The notes under the pieces: model-generated
Told to the model about the DNA's origin: nothing
Seen by the model: the letters and a program-made list of their open reading frames with translations, nothing else
Database searches by the model: none
In this document: positions 1 to 17,291 of the stretch, piece after piece
How the letters are laid out: the number at the start of each line of letters is the position of its first letter
How positions within the stretch are numbered: position 1 is the first letter of the stretch
NCBI RefSeq assembly: GCF_018812025.1
Contig: NC_063045.1
Coordinates: forward strand, 13,007,884 to 13,071,883
Direction of reading: 5' to 3'
Length of the DNA: 64,000 nt
From: Megalobrama amblycephala
Taxonomy: Eukaryota; Chordata; Actinopteri; Cypriniformes; Xenocyprididae
Position numbers and translations under genes: made by a program

Positions 1-530
1 CACAGGTTCATCAATGCCGTCAAAATTATTCATTTTTCTGTTTTTGTTGATCACAAAGTACAAAGTAGATAAGGAAAACTAGGATGGCGGGTGTATTCAG
101 AGCCCTGCCATTACTGTTTACAGTGTGTGGAATGGTGCTCTGTGATTGGTTGAGCGGATATATCGCATTCTGCAGAGAAGGAAGACTGGCATTTGTCGCG
201 TTTTGGAAAGAAAGGGAGAAAACTTGAATAACATGACGGATGTTGCATTTTGCGCAAAATTAATAAATGTCTTTTCAATACCGAACAGATACAATACTGA
301 TTTTGGTGGAAACTCAATTTTTTTTTAAATGCCATTTATCCCATTTTGGAACCAAACTCTTCATATGTAAAATATAATTTTATCCAATTTAAAAAACACT
401 TTACCACTAACAATTTACAAATTGCCTCTTTTTCGATTGCTCTCATATATATATAAAAATTCTAATAGTAATAACAATGTGTTTTTGTCTTCTATATGTA
501 TTTGAATAATTGCTCTTACGCTGATTTTAG
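1..530 (+). other. hnrnpa1: Partial intron of hnrnpa1
   Basis: The window opens inside the intron upstream of the RRM2 exon; it ends in the acceptor TTTTAG at 525-530. No RRM1 coding sequence is visible, so the first exons lie outside the window. Nothing else recognisable is present. Confidence 0.7.
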
Positions 531-5502
<4,972 letters not shown>

Positions 5503-5925
5503 GTAAGGAACTGCCCCGCTTATGGAAAAGGGCTCTGAAGTTAGCCATTAGTTTGTTTTAGCTCATCCAAACATCTCATAAGATGCGTAACCTATGCAAA
5601 TGTTAGCCCCTAATCACTCTTCAATTGGTCGGTAAATGAGTAAAACCATTGAGTTTTCAGTGCAGGGGATCCAGCAGCAAACCTTCAAATCTTGTTAAGC
5701 TAAGATCCAGTATCACAAGACGAATGTTGATTTTTGAGTTGCTCTCCAAACCTTCTGGCTGCAGCACATGCAAACCCATCCTCATTGTCCTAACCATGCA
5801 GTCTTAGCTGACCTGAAGGTTTGCTTCTGTGCTACTACTACTCATTCCCCTCCAGTTCAGCTCTTGATAACGACAAAGCAAGGTTGCAAAGTGTAACTGA
5901 ATTTATGTTCCGTATTGTCCAACAG

Positions 5926-6370
5926 GCCACAGTACTTAGAGGAGAGCCAGAGAGAGATGACAGGGAAAGGAGAGAAGCAAGCAGGTTTACACCTAGATCT
6001 GCCCAGCCAAGCAGCGTGGTGGCGATTTTAACGTCTGCCACGCGAAGAGAACGTGTTCAATAGGGGAGGAAAATCATGTGGGAATGGGGTTGGGGGTCTT
6101 GAAGTTGTAAAAAAAAAAAAAAAAAGAAAAAAAAAGGAACGTTTCAAAAGTACTCTTGTCCTGGAAGACATTTACTAGTTTGTAGTTTTCCCTTTTTTTT
6201 TTGTCTGTGAAGTGCAAAGCATTCCAATGAGGTTTTATGCAGGGTTTAATTGTTGTGTTGGCTTTTCTCTTGAACCAGTAGGGTGTCTGTCTTCTGCTTT
6301 TCTTTCTTTTTCTTTTTTTTAAATGTAAACAGTCACCAATCAAGATTAAATAAACCGCTCCAGTTTTTTT
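5926..6370 (+). other. hnrnpa1: hnrnpa1 3' UTR exon with proximal poly(A) signal
   Basis: The acceptor CAACAG ends at 5925, and a good donor (AGG|GTAAGG) ends the previous exon at 5502. The text GGAGAGCCAGAGA then GATGACAGGGAA resembles the start of the vertebrate HNRNPA1 3' UTR as I remember it, so this is probably untranslated in the normal mRNA. With the +1 shift upstream, the frame stays open across this splice to a TAG at 6061-6063 and would add 51 residues rich in Arg and Glu. Overlapping ATTAAA/AATAAA signals lie at 6345-6354. Confidence 0.7.
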
Positions 6371-7359
6371 ATTTAATTGCATTCGTCAGTGTTTTGATTT
6401 GGTAAATGATGTTCTTCAGTACTCGCCCAGTTGCATGATTGTGTTTCACGCAACAGACCCTCAGCGTATTCTGATGCCGTTGGGTATCTCTGTCTTGTTG
6501 TAGCTTTACCCTAAAGACACATTGAAAACTGTAAGCCTTGGTTGCTGCCTAACTAATATAATGTTGGTCCGTTTCAACTTCCATGTGAAACGGCAGTAAT
6601 CAGATTGCATTAACAAATTTAGCTTCAGCTAAATCTTAATCAGCTTGCCCATTTACTTTTATAATTGGGCCTAGCACACGTTCTAGCGTTTTTGTATTGT
6701 GCAACATGTGGGTAGCACGTAGTTCATCTTTTGGACAAATGATGCTTCTTTGTTTGAGTTCCTGTGGTGAATGAAATCCATAAGAGGATTTTTAGCCACC
6801 TGAAGGCAATCTCGCACGTAAACGGTCAGAAGTGCCAGCAAAGGAGGAAGGAGCCAGCTTAAAGGCTAGCCAAAGAGAAGAGACTGTTGAGAAGCGCTCC
6901 GTCGAAGAGAGGCTAGCCATTGGGATGAGCCAGCTGAGAGGCTAGCTTATTGGGATCGCCAGCAGTCTTATTGAGAACAGATGATTGCTGTTGTAAGACT
7001 AGCGAGAAACAGCTACCAAAGTAAGGTGTTTAACATGCCAGACTGGTAGGTAAGAGGAGAATTTTAGTTTTCTTTCATGTGAATTATTTGTGCTCATCAA
7101 AATGAGGTAACAGTGTAAAGATTTTGTTGCTTGGTTGTTTTCGTGGTTGTGGTGAAAACATGACTGCCGAACTATCACAGTGACCACATTTCCAACTGTG
7201 TCTTAAGTAAGGTTCGGTACCTAAATTTTATGTTTTAAAAGTAGTCTTTTGTGTCAGTGGTGCATGAGACACTTATGACTTCAATCTTTCTGTGCTTGGC
7301 TACATGTCTTTTTGTTTTTCTCCTTGTTTTGGTTCTAAGTCGGTTCATTCTTTTTCCAG

Positions 7360-7945
7360 GGATATAAACTGGTGGATTTTAAACCTGTGACAGTTACAGC
7401 AAATACAAATGGCTGGTGATCTTGGAAGGTGAGTTCATTTAATTAGATTTATAATTTTATTTTGGTTCGTTATCAAATGTTGGTTGCAAAATGATCATTT
7501 TCTTTATTTCTAGACTGTCGCAAACACCTAAAACAGCAACTGCACAAACATTTTAATTCATTCCTATTATATGAGACTGTGCTGTTTTACCCACGTTTGC
7601 AGATGGACAGACTGTTTGAAACGGTAAGCTATCTTACAACTCAGTTTGTGTGTGCTGCAAAGTATTTATTTTAAATATGTTAAAATTATTTTGTGTGGGA
7701 ATTTTCTTTTGTTACAGTATAGATGCGTCTTAATGCCAGGCAATAACAAGTGAATCATTTAGTTTAAGCATGCTGTTTGTGTTAAAGTTTTTCTCTTCTT
7801 TTCCCCCTCAGGTTATCAAATCATGGAACCAAACAATGGCTGCAGGACAGCATTAGAAACATTGACATTTTTAAGTGTTACTTTAAATTTGTGCACATTA
7901 TTTTTTTTTTTATACTCCTTTTAATAAAAGTTAACATTATGGTGT
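7360..7945 (+). other. hnrnpa1: Possible distal 3' UTR exons of hnrnpa1
   Basis: There are three exon-like blocks. 7360-7428 has acceptor TTTTTCCAG and donor GTGAGT. 7603-7623 is a 21-nt microexon with acceptor TTTGCAG and donor GTAAGC. 7812 to about 7945 has acceptor CCCCCTCAG and AATAAA at 7923-7928. They contain no useful reading frame. Their position and clean splice sites suggest an alternative, longer hnrnpa1 3' end. An independent non-coding RNA is possible. Confidence 0.45.
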
Positions 7946-7959
7946 GGAATGTTGAATTT

Positions 7960-9415
7960 ATTAATACAGTGTTATAAAGGAGGGCTTCACACCTAATTAT
8001 ACTGTATTTCGGCATATCTGCTATCAAATGAGATTTAAAGCATAACATAGGCCATAGAAAAATGACTTATCAATGTCGTTCAACCTATCCAATATGGTCC
8101 AGTGATAAGGGATTGGTTATGTCAACAGATCAGATGAGTTGTCTGAGAAATGTGAACAATATTATACATTTGAATAAAAATAAAAAAAAAAAAAAACTGA
8201 ACTGTTTCAAATCAAACAGATTCGTTGGAAGAAATTAAAAACAAGAACAGTATATAGTATTTCCTGCATTTGGATTCAAATCTCAACTTGGCACAACTTA
8301 CTTTGAAGCATTTATAATCTTTGCTATATTTGAGAAGCTTTGTTTAATTCATGGCTAATCTTTGGCCAACTGTTTGTTTTATGCATGTCAGAACTGAATA
8401 TCAAGGAGCCAATTTTACTTTCCATGTTGAAAAAAAATTAACATATAGGTACCTTATATTAGGCTACTTGTTACTTTCTTGGGCAAGTACACTGTAAGTG
8501 GACGTACTGTAAAATAAATGCACAACCCATTTATCAATTCATAGACACAGCTGTACATAAGATGCGTGGAATTGTGAGGATTGCTAGCTAGATTAATGTT
8601 AAAGTGAATGTCAAAATTATGGATTATCATTATTAATGAGATTTTTTTAGACTCTACACGTAATGCAGCACATAGCTGTTCTCATCGACTCAACATTTTA
8701 TTAAGGGGGAATGATGATGGTAACAGGATGTAATGAGAACCCTATATAGAATAAAGACGATATGTTTGTTTTAATGTTGAATATTTGTAAGAAGCTTTAT
8801 GGATTTGTGGAAGGACAATATATGTTAGGCTATACATGGCATAAGCTCCGTACCAGGAGAGGTGGAAGTTAAGTAGAGAAGGAGATTCTCATTTATTACT
8901 CGGGTTCATTAACGCAAGAATGCCACCATGGTGGTCTGGCTGGAGGCCTCCAAAGCCATTCCTATTTCTCCCCTGATGGGTAGGAAATTAGACGAAATCT
9001 AGATGGGGCAAAACAGCTGCCCTGGACAGCCACATTTTCAGCAGGATGAATGGTTTTTCATTCCTCTCAGTTTTTCCATATGGTTTGTGTTTTTCTAGCC
9101 CTCCACATGATGCTGAAATGAGACCTGATTCCCCATCTGGGAATTACAAACCTGACTACATTAAACAACAATTTAACAAAATAACATACAATCTTGTTAG
9201 GCTTTATATGGTATGTTATTAAATAGTAAACAGAACAACTCTTTGTGATTTCTATTCAACTATATATATTCACTTTTCTCTAATGTCATTTTGGCAGTTG
9301 TAGAGTAGCCTATATAGTTCTGTTAAATTGGGCCTTCATTATTTAGTTTTAACCATGGTTTATTTTTGCAATTTATGATATCCTTAATAAGGATTAATCC
9401 ACTTTCAAATACAAT
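7960..9415. other. Intergenic, nothing recognised
   Basis: AT-rich sequence downstream of the last hnrnpa1 poly(A) signal. No gene, RNA or clear repeat structure was recognised. Confidence 0.5.
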
Positions 9416-9419
9416 TTTC

Positions 9420-9890
9420 CTGATAATTTACTCACTCACATGTCATCCAAGATGTTCATGTCTTTTTCTTCAGTTGAAAAGAAATGAAGGTTTTTGATGA
9501 AAACATTCCAGGATTATTCTCCTTATGGTCTCCAAACGGTTGAAGGTCAAAATTAGTTTCAGTGGAGCTTCAAAGGGCTTTAAACGATACCAGATGAGGA
9601 ATAAGGGTCTTATCTAGCGAAACGTTTGGTCACTTTTGAAAAAAATGTAAATGTATATGCTTTATAAACACAAATGTTCACCTCCCAAGTGCTTCTAACA
9701 AAACCGCACTTTAGTATTCTTTAAAAAGCTTACGCTGTACTTCCTACGCCTTTCCCTGTTCTACTTACGGAACGAATGTAACGCCAGTTAATTTTTTTTC
9801 AATAAGTAGAAGGCGTAGGAAGTACAGCATAAGCTTTTTGAAGAATACGAAAGTGCGTTCCTTACTGACGAGCATTGCTGTATTTTGTAC
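9420..9890. mobile_element. Interspersed DNA-element remnant with hairpin
   Basis: The text from TTACTCACTCACATGTCATCC through GGTCTTATCTAGCGAAACG is a repeat I recognise from cyprinid genomes. Inside it, arms near 9727-9751 (AAGCTTACGCTGTACTTCC) and 9813-9838 (reverse complement) form a hairpin. No coding capacity. Confidence 0.6.
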
Positions 9891-9914
9891 AGATTTCATT
9901 TTGTTTTGGCAATA

Positions 9915-10762
9915 TTAAAGCTGCAGTCTGTAAGTTTGTCTTTGTCGCCATCTCTGTTTGAAACCTGCAATTGCAGTTATTTGCAGGAATTATCATCTTT
10001 ATGTGGGTTGTGCATCGGCACGACTCCTCAGCGCGGATGAATCTAATGTTTACTCTCAGTTACCACATCGGTGTACTTTGGAATCTTGGAAGTATGACCA
10101 AAATTAGAATTTTCACCAGAAAATGTCATCTGAACAAGTAAGTAACATGTCTGCCACTTTTGTTCTGACCAACTGAGCAATAAATTGCACTACCAATGAT
10201 GATTAAATCTAACGATCGCTTAGCTCAAATCACATCAAACCATGCAAATTATTACTATTGTTATACTTTGTTCTCAAATTGTTAATGTTAACAACATTAG
10301 CATTGCGTGACTGTGTGTATTTAGTGTGTATGAGCGTTAACTGTAAATTTCTATTTCTGTAGCAAGTCTTTTGACTACAAGTGAATCTCCAGTTGTCACT
10401 GATGATTGTCATTTGGACCTTTCTGGATTACAATCTGCCATCAAAATGATGTTTAATTATTGCAGCTGCTGTGAGAAAAGGCTATAAATGATCCGCCACC
10501 TGCAGCATCCTCACATGATATAGCTACTAGCTGGGACTCGTTCTTCATGTAAACAGACATGACGCAAAGACGAATTGCTGCATGCTCGAATTTCCTGCAG
10601 AAACCTACCAGTACCACCTGAATTAGAAAACATTATTACAAGCTTACCGTTGTGAATCGGGCTAAGGTAAGGAGATAATTTTAAACACTGGCTGGTTATA
10701 CTTGCTCAAAAATTGATTTTGGATAATTTTCAACCAAAAAAGTTATGGACTGCAGCTTTAAT
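9915..10762. mobile_element. Non-autonomous DNA transposon, about 850 bp
   Basis: The ends are inverted: TTAAAGCTGCAGTCTGTAA at 9915 and GGACTGCAGCTTTAA ending near 10761. The interior has no transposase frame. The end sequence is familiar from many cyprinid loci. Confidence 0.75.
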
Positions 10763-13170
10763 TATTTTACCCAGAGAAAAAAATATTGGATTATGCAACA
10801 GAGATTATACAGCTCAGTGTATTCATGCATTTAATTAATAAACCCCCGGTTTGTTATATCAGCCTTTCTAATGCTATAGCCTGACATGCCAATGGTTATA
10901 AATCGATCAAAAACCAGATGATAAATTTCACCTGCCGATAGATCAGTAGATCTAGTTTATGCTGTTCTAAATTAGACTACTAAGGCCTATCAGTTAGCCT
11001 AATTATAAGCAAATAATCTAGATTAAAAAAAAAAAAAAATCATCAAATATATATTGGTGTATTTTGGTTGAATTTGACATTTAATTTCTGAAAACAAAAT
11101 ATTTATTTATTAAAAAAAAAAAAACTCTTTAACTGCTTTTTTATGTAGTTCTCTAAACCAAGACAAAGTATGCAATGTTGTGTCCAGTGTAATTGTGGGA
11201 TTGGATGTTTCTGTTTGTGTTTGTAAATATGTGGCAGATGTGTTGGCATGGTGACGGGAATAGCAGCACTGGCCCCAAACAGCTGCTCCATCTGTTTCCT
11301 GTTTGAAGTGGACCGAGTCTGTCAATGTCACCACAGGCAGCCTGGGGTCTGACTATATAAAATGAAAAGGAATATCATATGTTTGGCCAGGACAATGAAG
11401 GAAACGTGCAGAAAACCGTAAATTCATATCATGAAAATATCATGTGATAATATGTGATTTCAAAGAAAGAACAGATTTGAGCAGAAAGGGAGATAAAATG
11501 GCATATATGTTGTGTTTGTGATGCATGTGATTGAAACTTAGAGTGAAAATTTTCAGTAAGAGGTACTAATATAGTCCCATTATACTTTTGAATTATGTAT
11601 TATACTTTCAGACACAATTTAGTGACAGTGTGTTGCTGGGGTTCGACACAGCAAAACTTCATAGATAAGAAATCTTTGACTAGTGGCTGTGAAAAATCTC
11701 AAAGAGGGAATGAAATTGTTAATTAATACTTTCACTTATTTCCTACAGTTTACTTGCACTTTCTGTTTTAAATTTCATTTTCATTTTTATTCAATGTTCC
11801 AAAACCAGACGGTACTAACTTAAATTGTTTAGAATATTTTTTATTGGCAATGTCAATGCATTTGCAATGTCAACATTTTTTCAACAGTGTGAACAATATG
11901 AAAATTAAATTAAATTAGTATTATATAAATTCTCATACACTTTCTACAATGAAATCTACAGAAATGAGGCCCTTGTAGTACCACCAGCCCTGCACATTTT
12001 GTATGTCTCCCTATATATGACACCCTTGAAGGGCACTTCGGGAAGGGGACACCATTTGTGGGGGCGTTCCAAAAGAAAGTGAATAACTGAATCCCTTCAT
12101 GAAGGGCCCTTTCACAAGTCCGTTAGTGAAGAATTTGGTCACTTCAAGGAAGTAATTTGATCATTTATAGTCATGTGACCCAGAATGATTCATATTTACA
12201 TTTTTTAGCACACCAGGAGTGATTCAAGTTGTTTTGTTTTTTGATGATACATTGTCCAGCCATTTTTGTCATGTCCTGTTTTCCATAGGGTTCATAGGTA
12301 CAGAACATGTGTTAGATAATGCAGGGTCTAAAACGTGAGACGGCAAGTTTTAAAGTTGAGAGCAGCTAAATACACACACATATAATAAATGTTTTAAAAA
12401 CTTTTTATATGAAATGTATCTTTATTTCTGATGATAGCAGCAATAATAAGAAATTTCTGTGGTAAGAACAGCTAATCAGTTGATGGAAATTCTGCTCTGG
12501 CTGTCATGGAAACATTCCAGGCTGAAGATCATTGCTCCCTCCGCCAAGTGTGTTCCACCATCAGGGCTACATAATTAGCATGCAAGTGCTCTGCCCAATT
12601 CGAAACTAGGGCATAGGGATGCTCACTTCCATTTGGAATTTGCCCCATGTCTCTACTAATGAGCTCATGAGTTGAATCAGGTGTGATAGATGAGGGAGAT
12701 CATACAAAATGTGCAGGATTGGTTGTAGAAAATTAAAAAGGAATTTTAAGCTGATTTGGTTGTTGCTACTAGAATGGTGGGTCCATCTGTCTCTTTTTCT
12801 CAGTTTATTATTTAAACCTGTGGGAGACAAGTGCAGAGATTAGTTGATTTCTAATAAAACCCTGTACAAACAGAAAGCACGTTCACATATCTTAAATCGT
12901 ATATCTGAAATCAGCTTAAACCTACATCCCCACAAGTAAATGTTCAGGAGGGTTTCAAAGAGAAACTAAATCATAACTAGAATCTCAATTCAATGCATCA
13001 AGCATATCATCCTTGCATATTCAGTTGTCAGACAGAGTACCTGAAAACTTCATACTTGAGTAAAACGGCTACTGATGGTCTTAAAGTACTGAAAAGTACT
13101 GAAAATGAGCTATTAAAATTACAATTTAGCAAGTAACCCAATTCCAGTTGGGTTCTTAAAGTGCACTCAT
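10763..13170. other. Intergenic, no gene seen
   Basis: AT-rich sequence with poly(A) runs at 11025-11039 and 11113-11124. Only short, unconvincing frames; no recognisable gene or complete element. Confidence 0.5.
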
Positions 13171-13989
13171 GGATATGAAACCTTAGCACACTTCACTTTT
13201 GGACTACATTATTACATCCAAAAGTGTTAAAGTATCTGATTTTAACAGTACTGAAGCCTATTTTACTCATGCTGGAATGTAGGCTCAAGGATGCACTTAG
13301 TCCTGACAGATACATGCCGGTGAAAATAAGAAACAATTGGATTTGTACCAAGATGAGAAATCATGTTTATTTTCTAAAATCAAAATCAAAACCTGTACAT
13401 CGCAATATCTGCACTAAATCAAGGTCGACACAACAATGGGCCTTTAAACGTCTACAAATCTCTCTCAGTCTCAGTTGAGCTCAATGATCCAGAAAGGCAA
13501 ACATCAATATCAAACTTCAAAACGGTCTTGTCAACTGAGCGGATAAAAAAATGAATTAATCTAGTCAAAGTCTTACTGTATGTCCCCTGGTTTGAAGCCT
13601 CATCACCAGAAAATGCAGTCATTTGAACTCATCTAGATAGAATCACCAACACCTGGAGGTGGGAATCAGAAAGGTATCCTTGGTAGACATGTTTCTGGCT
13701 GAGTAAAGGCAAAATGGTCACAAGATCTCTTGTCAGGTGTTCTCCAAACTCATCAGGCATTATAGAAGAAGAGTCAGAGCTGTTTTCTTGGCAAAAGGAG
13801 GTTGCAAAAACTATTGAATAAAAGGGATAATTGTGGCCAACGTGTTTTGGATATAAACATTTATTTCATAATGTGACTTTCCCCCCACTTTCAATTCTTT
13901 TTCTTCAATGAAAGGTTAGATTTTTGCTAATTTTATGAATTAAAGATCAAAAGAATAAACAATGCAGATTTATTTTTACAGTCATCTTT

Positions 13990-14032
13990 GATCATATTTA
14001 CCAAGGGTGCCAATAATTCTGACCACCACTGT
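13990..14032. mobile_element. Terminus of a degraded DNA transposon
   Basis: GGGTGCCAATAATTCTGACC followed by ACCACTGTA is a typical end of Tc1-like fish elements. The matching opposite end was not found. Confidence 0.4.
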
Positions 14033-14478
14033 AAGTTGGGTGTCATGCAAAATGTAATTTGTAATTGCATTACTCATCACAAATGTATTAGAGTAAAAAG
14101 TACATTTACTTGCTCAAAAATGTAGTCAAGTAGAGAGTAGAAGTTGCCAGTATCTTTGATACTAAGTACAACAACAAAGTAGCTAAAAAGATACTCAAGT
14201 ACAGTAACTAATTACATTTATTCAACTACTTTACACCTCTGCTTGCAAATAAGCAAAATAAACATAAATTGCCAACAATTTCCACTCAGGCCATTTCTGA
14301 ATCAAGGAGAGATGGTCTTCTCACATACTCTACAAACACATTAAGACTGAAGCTTAATTTAGTAAGAAGCCAAATTTGTTCTTATCAGGACTCAGTCTGC
14401 CAATCAAATCACAGCATAATGGTGGTACTCCAGGGCTGCGTTCCACTGCAAATTGTTTCTCCAAATTGTTCACTATTA

Positions 14479-14588
14479 TGGGGTACGTTTCCCAAAGCGA
14501 ACTAGGTCGCAAGTTCCGTCGTTACCAATAGAGTTCAACGGGACTTACGACCATAGTTGGCTAACGATGCTTTCGGGAAACGCACCCA
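14479..14588. mobile_element. Short palindromic MITE
   Basis: GGTACGTTTCCCAAAGCG on the left is mirrored by GCTTTCGGGAAACGCACCC on the right, with GTCGCAAGTTCCGTCGTTACC inside. A related fragment (ACTTACGCTTACGATGC) lies at about 53888. Non-coding. Confidence 0.65.
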
Positions 14589-14989
14589 TGATTATGTTCA
14601 GTTTTGGTTTGTTTCTAATGGAAAACTGAAGAGTGATATTTAATTGTCTCTAATTGGCCTGAATAACCAAGCCTTCTCAGATACACACAAAACAAGGATT
14701 ACAAATGCACAAAATGTACATTCACATCATGTTTAATGATATTTCGTGATTTGTTGATTATATTTAATAGATTACACTTTCCATAGGAAACAATTAAAAA
14801 GCAGTTCGGGTAACGGAAAAATGCATTTCTGTACAATCTATGACCTCATCATGCCTCCATACTTGATAATGAAACTCTATTTATGTTTTCTTGTCTTTTT
14901 ATGTTCACATTGTATAATGCTGTGCATTTGATATGGCTGGAATTTCTTTAAAAATGTGATTCTACATGCTGAATGTGTGTATTGTTTGT

Positions 14990-15300
14990 TAAGTTTTTAG
15001 TGAATAGTGGGTTTTTGTGTGTTTAAGATTCTGACGAAATGTCAGCTGTATGTTGTGAATTCATATACCAATTGAAATCATACAGACTCTGTAACGCTGG
15101 CAAAATGTACTTGGGAAAACACTTGTTCTGCATTTGTGGTCTTGGACACAGTCATCAGGTGACGTTTTACTGTCTTACTTCACTTTTCATAGAAAGTATA
15201 TAGGGAAGCCTAAAACTATAGTGGCTGTAGGGCACATGGTATGCTGGCTTTAGCAAGACTTCATTTTATGGTGATAAGGTAAATCCTGATGAAAAGGAAT
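14990..15300. repeat. Copy 1 of a duplicated segment flanking the CALHM-like gene
   Basis: The blocks GTGTTTAAGATT, GTTTTACTGTCT, CTTCACTTTTC, AAACTATA then TGGCTGT, and AACAGTATTT appear in the same order at 19065-19290. This suggests a local duplication of about 250-300 bp on both sides of the gene. Confidence 0.55.
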
Positions 15301-15618
15301 AACAGTATTTAAAAAAGGAAATACATTGAGATTCAAAGGTAGTGGTGATGGTGTGTGTGTAGTAGGGGGTGCTGCATATCATGAGTGGCACATGAGAACT
15401 CTCATTTTGAAACCTTAGCACACTGCACTTTTGGAATACATTATTACATCCAAACTCCACTTCCGTATAGGGGAACCTTTTGTGGTAAGGTAAGACTGCT
15501 TAAAAACATAATTGAGAGCATGATTTTTGCACACATCAGGATTGATACACAGGTTCCTCAAAGACTTGAAGAGTTTATTTGTCTTGAACCTCTGCGTCTG
15601 CGCCTCAGCTGATCAACC

Positions 15619-17118
15619 ATGCCGCATCTTTTCTCTAATATTCCAGAAAACCTACGTGTGATATTGTCACAGGCTGCGAATATATTTCTTGTTATTGTTC
15701 TGATTTACATTATTCAGTACATCTTTAATGCCGAGTTTTCCTGCACCTGCACACCTGTGATTCATAAAATTGTGTTCATTTACATTTGTCTCATTCCTAT
15801 AATATTGTTTTTTATTTTAAAAATCGTTAAACACACCAGAACAAAGGTTTGTGGGGGCTGTTGCTGCGGTATTTGGTCTCAAATCTCCCAACTTCTTGGA
15901 ATCTGTCTGTACTGGTGGGGATTTATTCTTTTGGACGGAGATCTTTATCTTTGTATGGCAACCAAATTTAATGACTCACTGGTTGAAATTCCTTGCAAGA
16001 AGGAGCGCACTCTTCACGAAAACAGTGTGATTACAATCTACAAAAACACGTCACAGGTAAGTAACTACAATAAATGTATGGTATTTTGTCAATTTGTGTA
16101 AATGAAGACTCTATAAATTCAAGATTCGATCTATAATCTTTGAATGGTAGCTTATACTAAAAATGATCATGTTTGGACTGTTGTCCTATAAGGGAGACAT
16201 GGGACTAGTTGTCTTTTTACTTTAGTGGATATTTTGAGTCAATTTCAGTATAACTTAAAGTCTTTAAAAAGTACAAAAGAGTTATGAATTTCTACCATTA
16301 TTGCAGGAAAATACCCTTGTTCTGAGAACAACATTTATTTTCATTGTGTAATTAAATGAATGGTAGTTTTAGTGTTCACTTTTTTACCCAATGATTTTGA
16401 CGTTATTCTTTAGAGGACAAAATTCAAACAAACATTTATTTTAAGAGTGTTCTGAAAACAACACATACAACAAAACCACTGCTGGAGAAAACACATTTGT
16501 GTAATTGAACATTTGAATCAAAACCTTGCCACTAAAATATAGACCTTTTTGATAACTTCCCTTTGTTATCCCTAACCCTGGTCTCTCCTAGTCCTAACAA
16601 CGTATTAAAATAATAAACTTTTTTTTTAACTTTTTTTTTTTCTTTCTTTTTCTTTGCAGTTTTGGGGTTACATCCTCATAGCTTTGGGTTTCCTTGCATG
16701 GTGTGTGATATCAAACACCAAGATTGGGATTCGGTGTGATCATTTCTGTCAGAAATGTATGGAGAACTGGTGCAAGATCTTTGAAAGCATCCTCTGCTGT
16801 GAGTGTCTGAAGAACTGTTGTAAAACAAAGCCCTTCTACAAGAGGCGGTATGAGGAGCTCCTGTCTGAAGAAACAGATAAATACTTGGAAGAAACATTGC
16901 AAGAAATAGCCAAAAATAGAGCAAAAAGCATATGTTCAAAGCACATCTGTAAAATTAATGAAAGCCAGACTAGCAATATTTCTGTAAATGTTGAGGATAA
17001 TTGGGCTAAAATATCTCAATCTGATTTTTATTCATCAAGTCTTCCTGATGATCTGAACAGTGCACATAATATAATTTATCAAATTGAAGAACAGCATGCT
17101 ATTTGTTTGATTCAGTAA
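15619..17118 (+). CDS. CALHM-family channel protein
   Basis: This is predicted to be a calcium homeostasis modulator (CALHM) protein, a family that forms large-pore ion/ATP channels in the plasma membrane. Exon 1 is 15619-16056 (donor CAG|GTAAGT) and exon 2 is 16660-17118 (acceptor TTTGCAG). They join in phase 0 to give 298 residues, slightly short of the usual 310-350. Two coding exons are typical for the family. Four hydrophobic segments fall near residues 20-37, 48-70, 92-112 and 147-165. Family marks are F-S-C-T-C (Cys42, Cys44), the L-L-D-G-x-x-Y-x-C block ending at Cys112, Cys126, an N-glycosylation sequon at Asn143 just before segment 4, and the cytoplasmic Y-x-E-L helix after segment 4. 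Odd features are a Cys-rich loop (Cys78, 81-83) and a Ser/Asn-rich tail. The start ATG is the first in frame. AATAAA at 17261 could end the mRNA. Which CALHM paralogue this is cannot be decided from the sequence alone. Confidence 0.85.
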
Positions 17119-17260
17119 TCTTAAAATGTTTATTTAAAATCATTCATTTTAAATGATACTTTTGGAATATTTGTAACTAATACAGATTTATGGTTTCTTC
17201 TGAATTCAGTTCTTATTTATAAATAGATCTTTGTAGATAGATAGATTTTTATAAATCAAG

Positions 17261-17266
17261 AATAAA
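17261..17266 (+). terminator. Poly(A) signal of the CALHM-like gene
   Basis: AATAAA lies 143 bp after the stop codon of the CALHM-like gene, just before the TA-flanked element begins at 17294. Confidence 0.5.
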
Positions 17267-17291
17267 TTATGATTCTGTGTATTTTCTGCTA

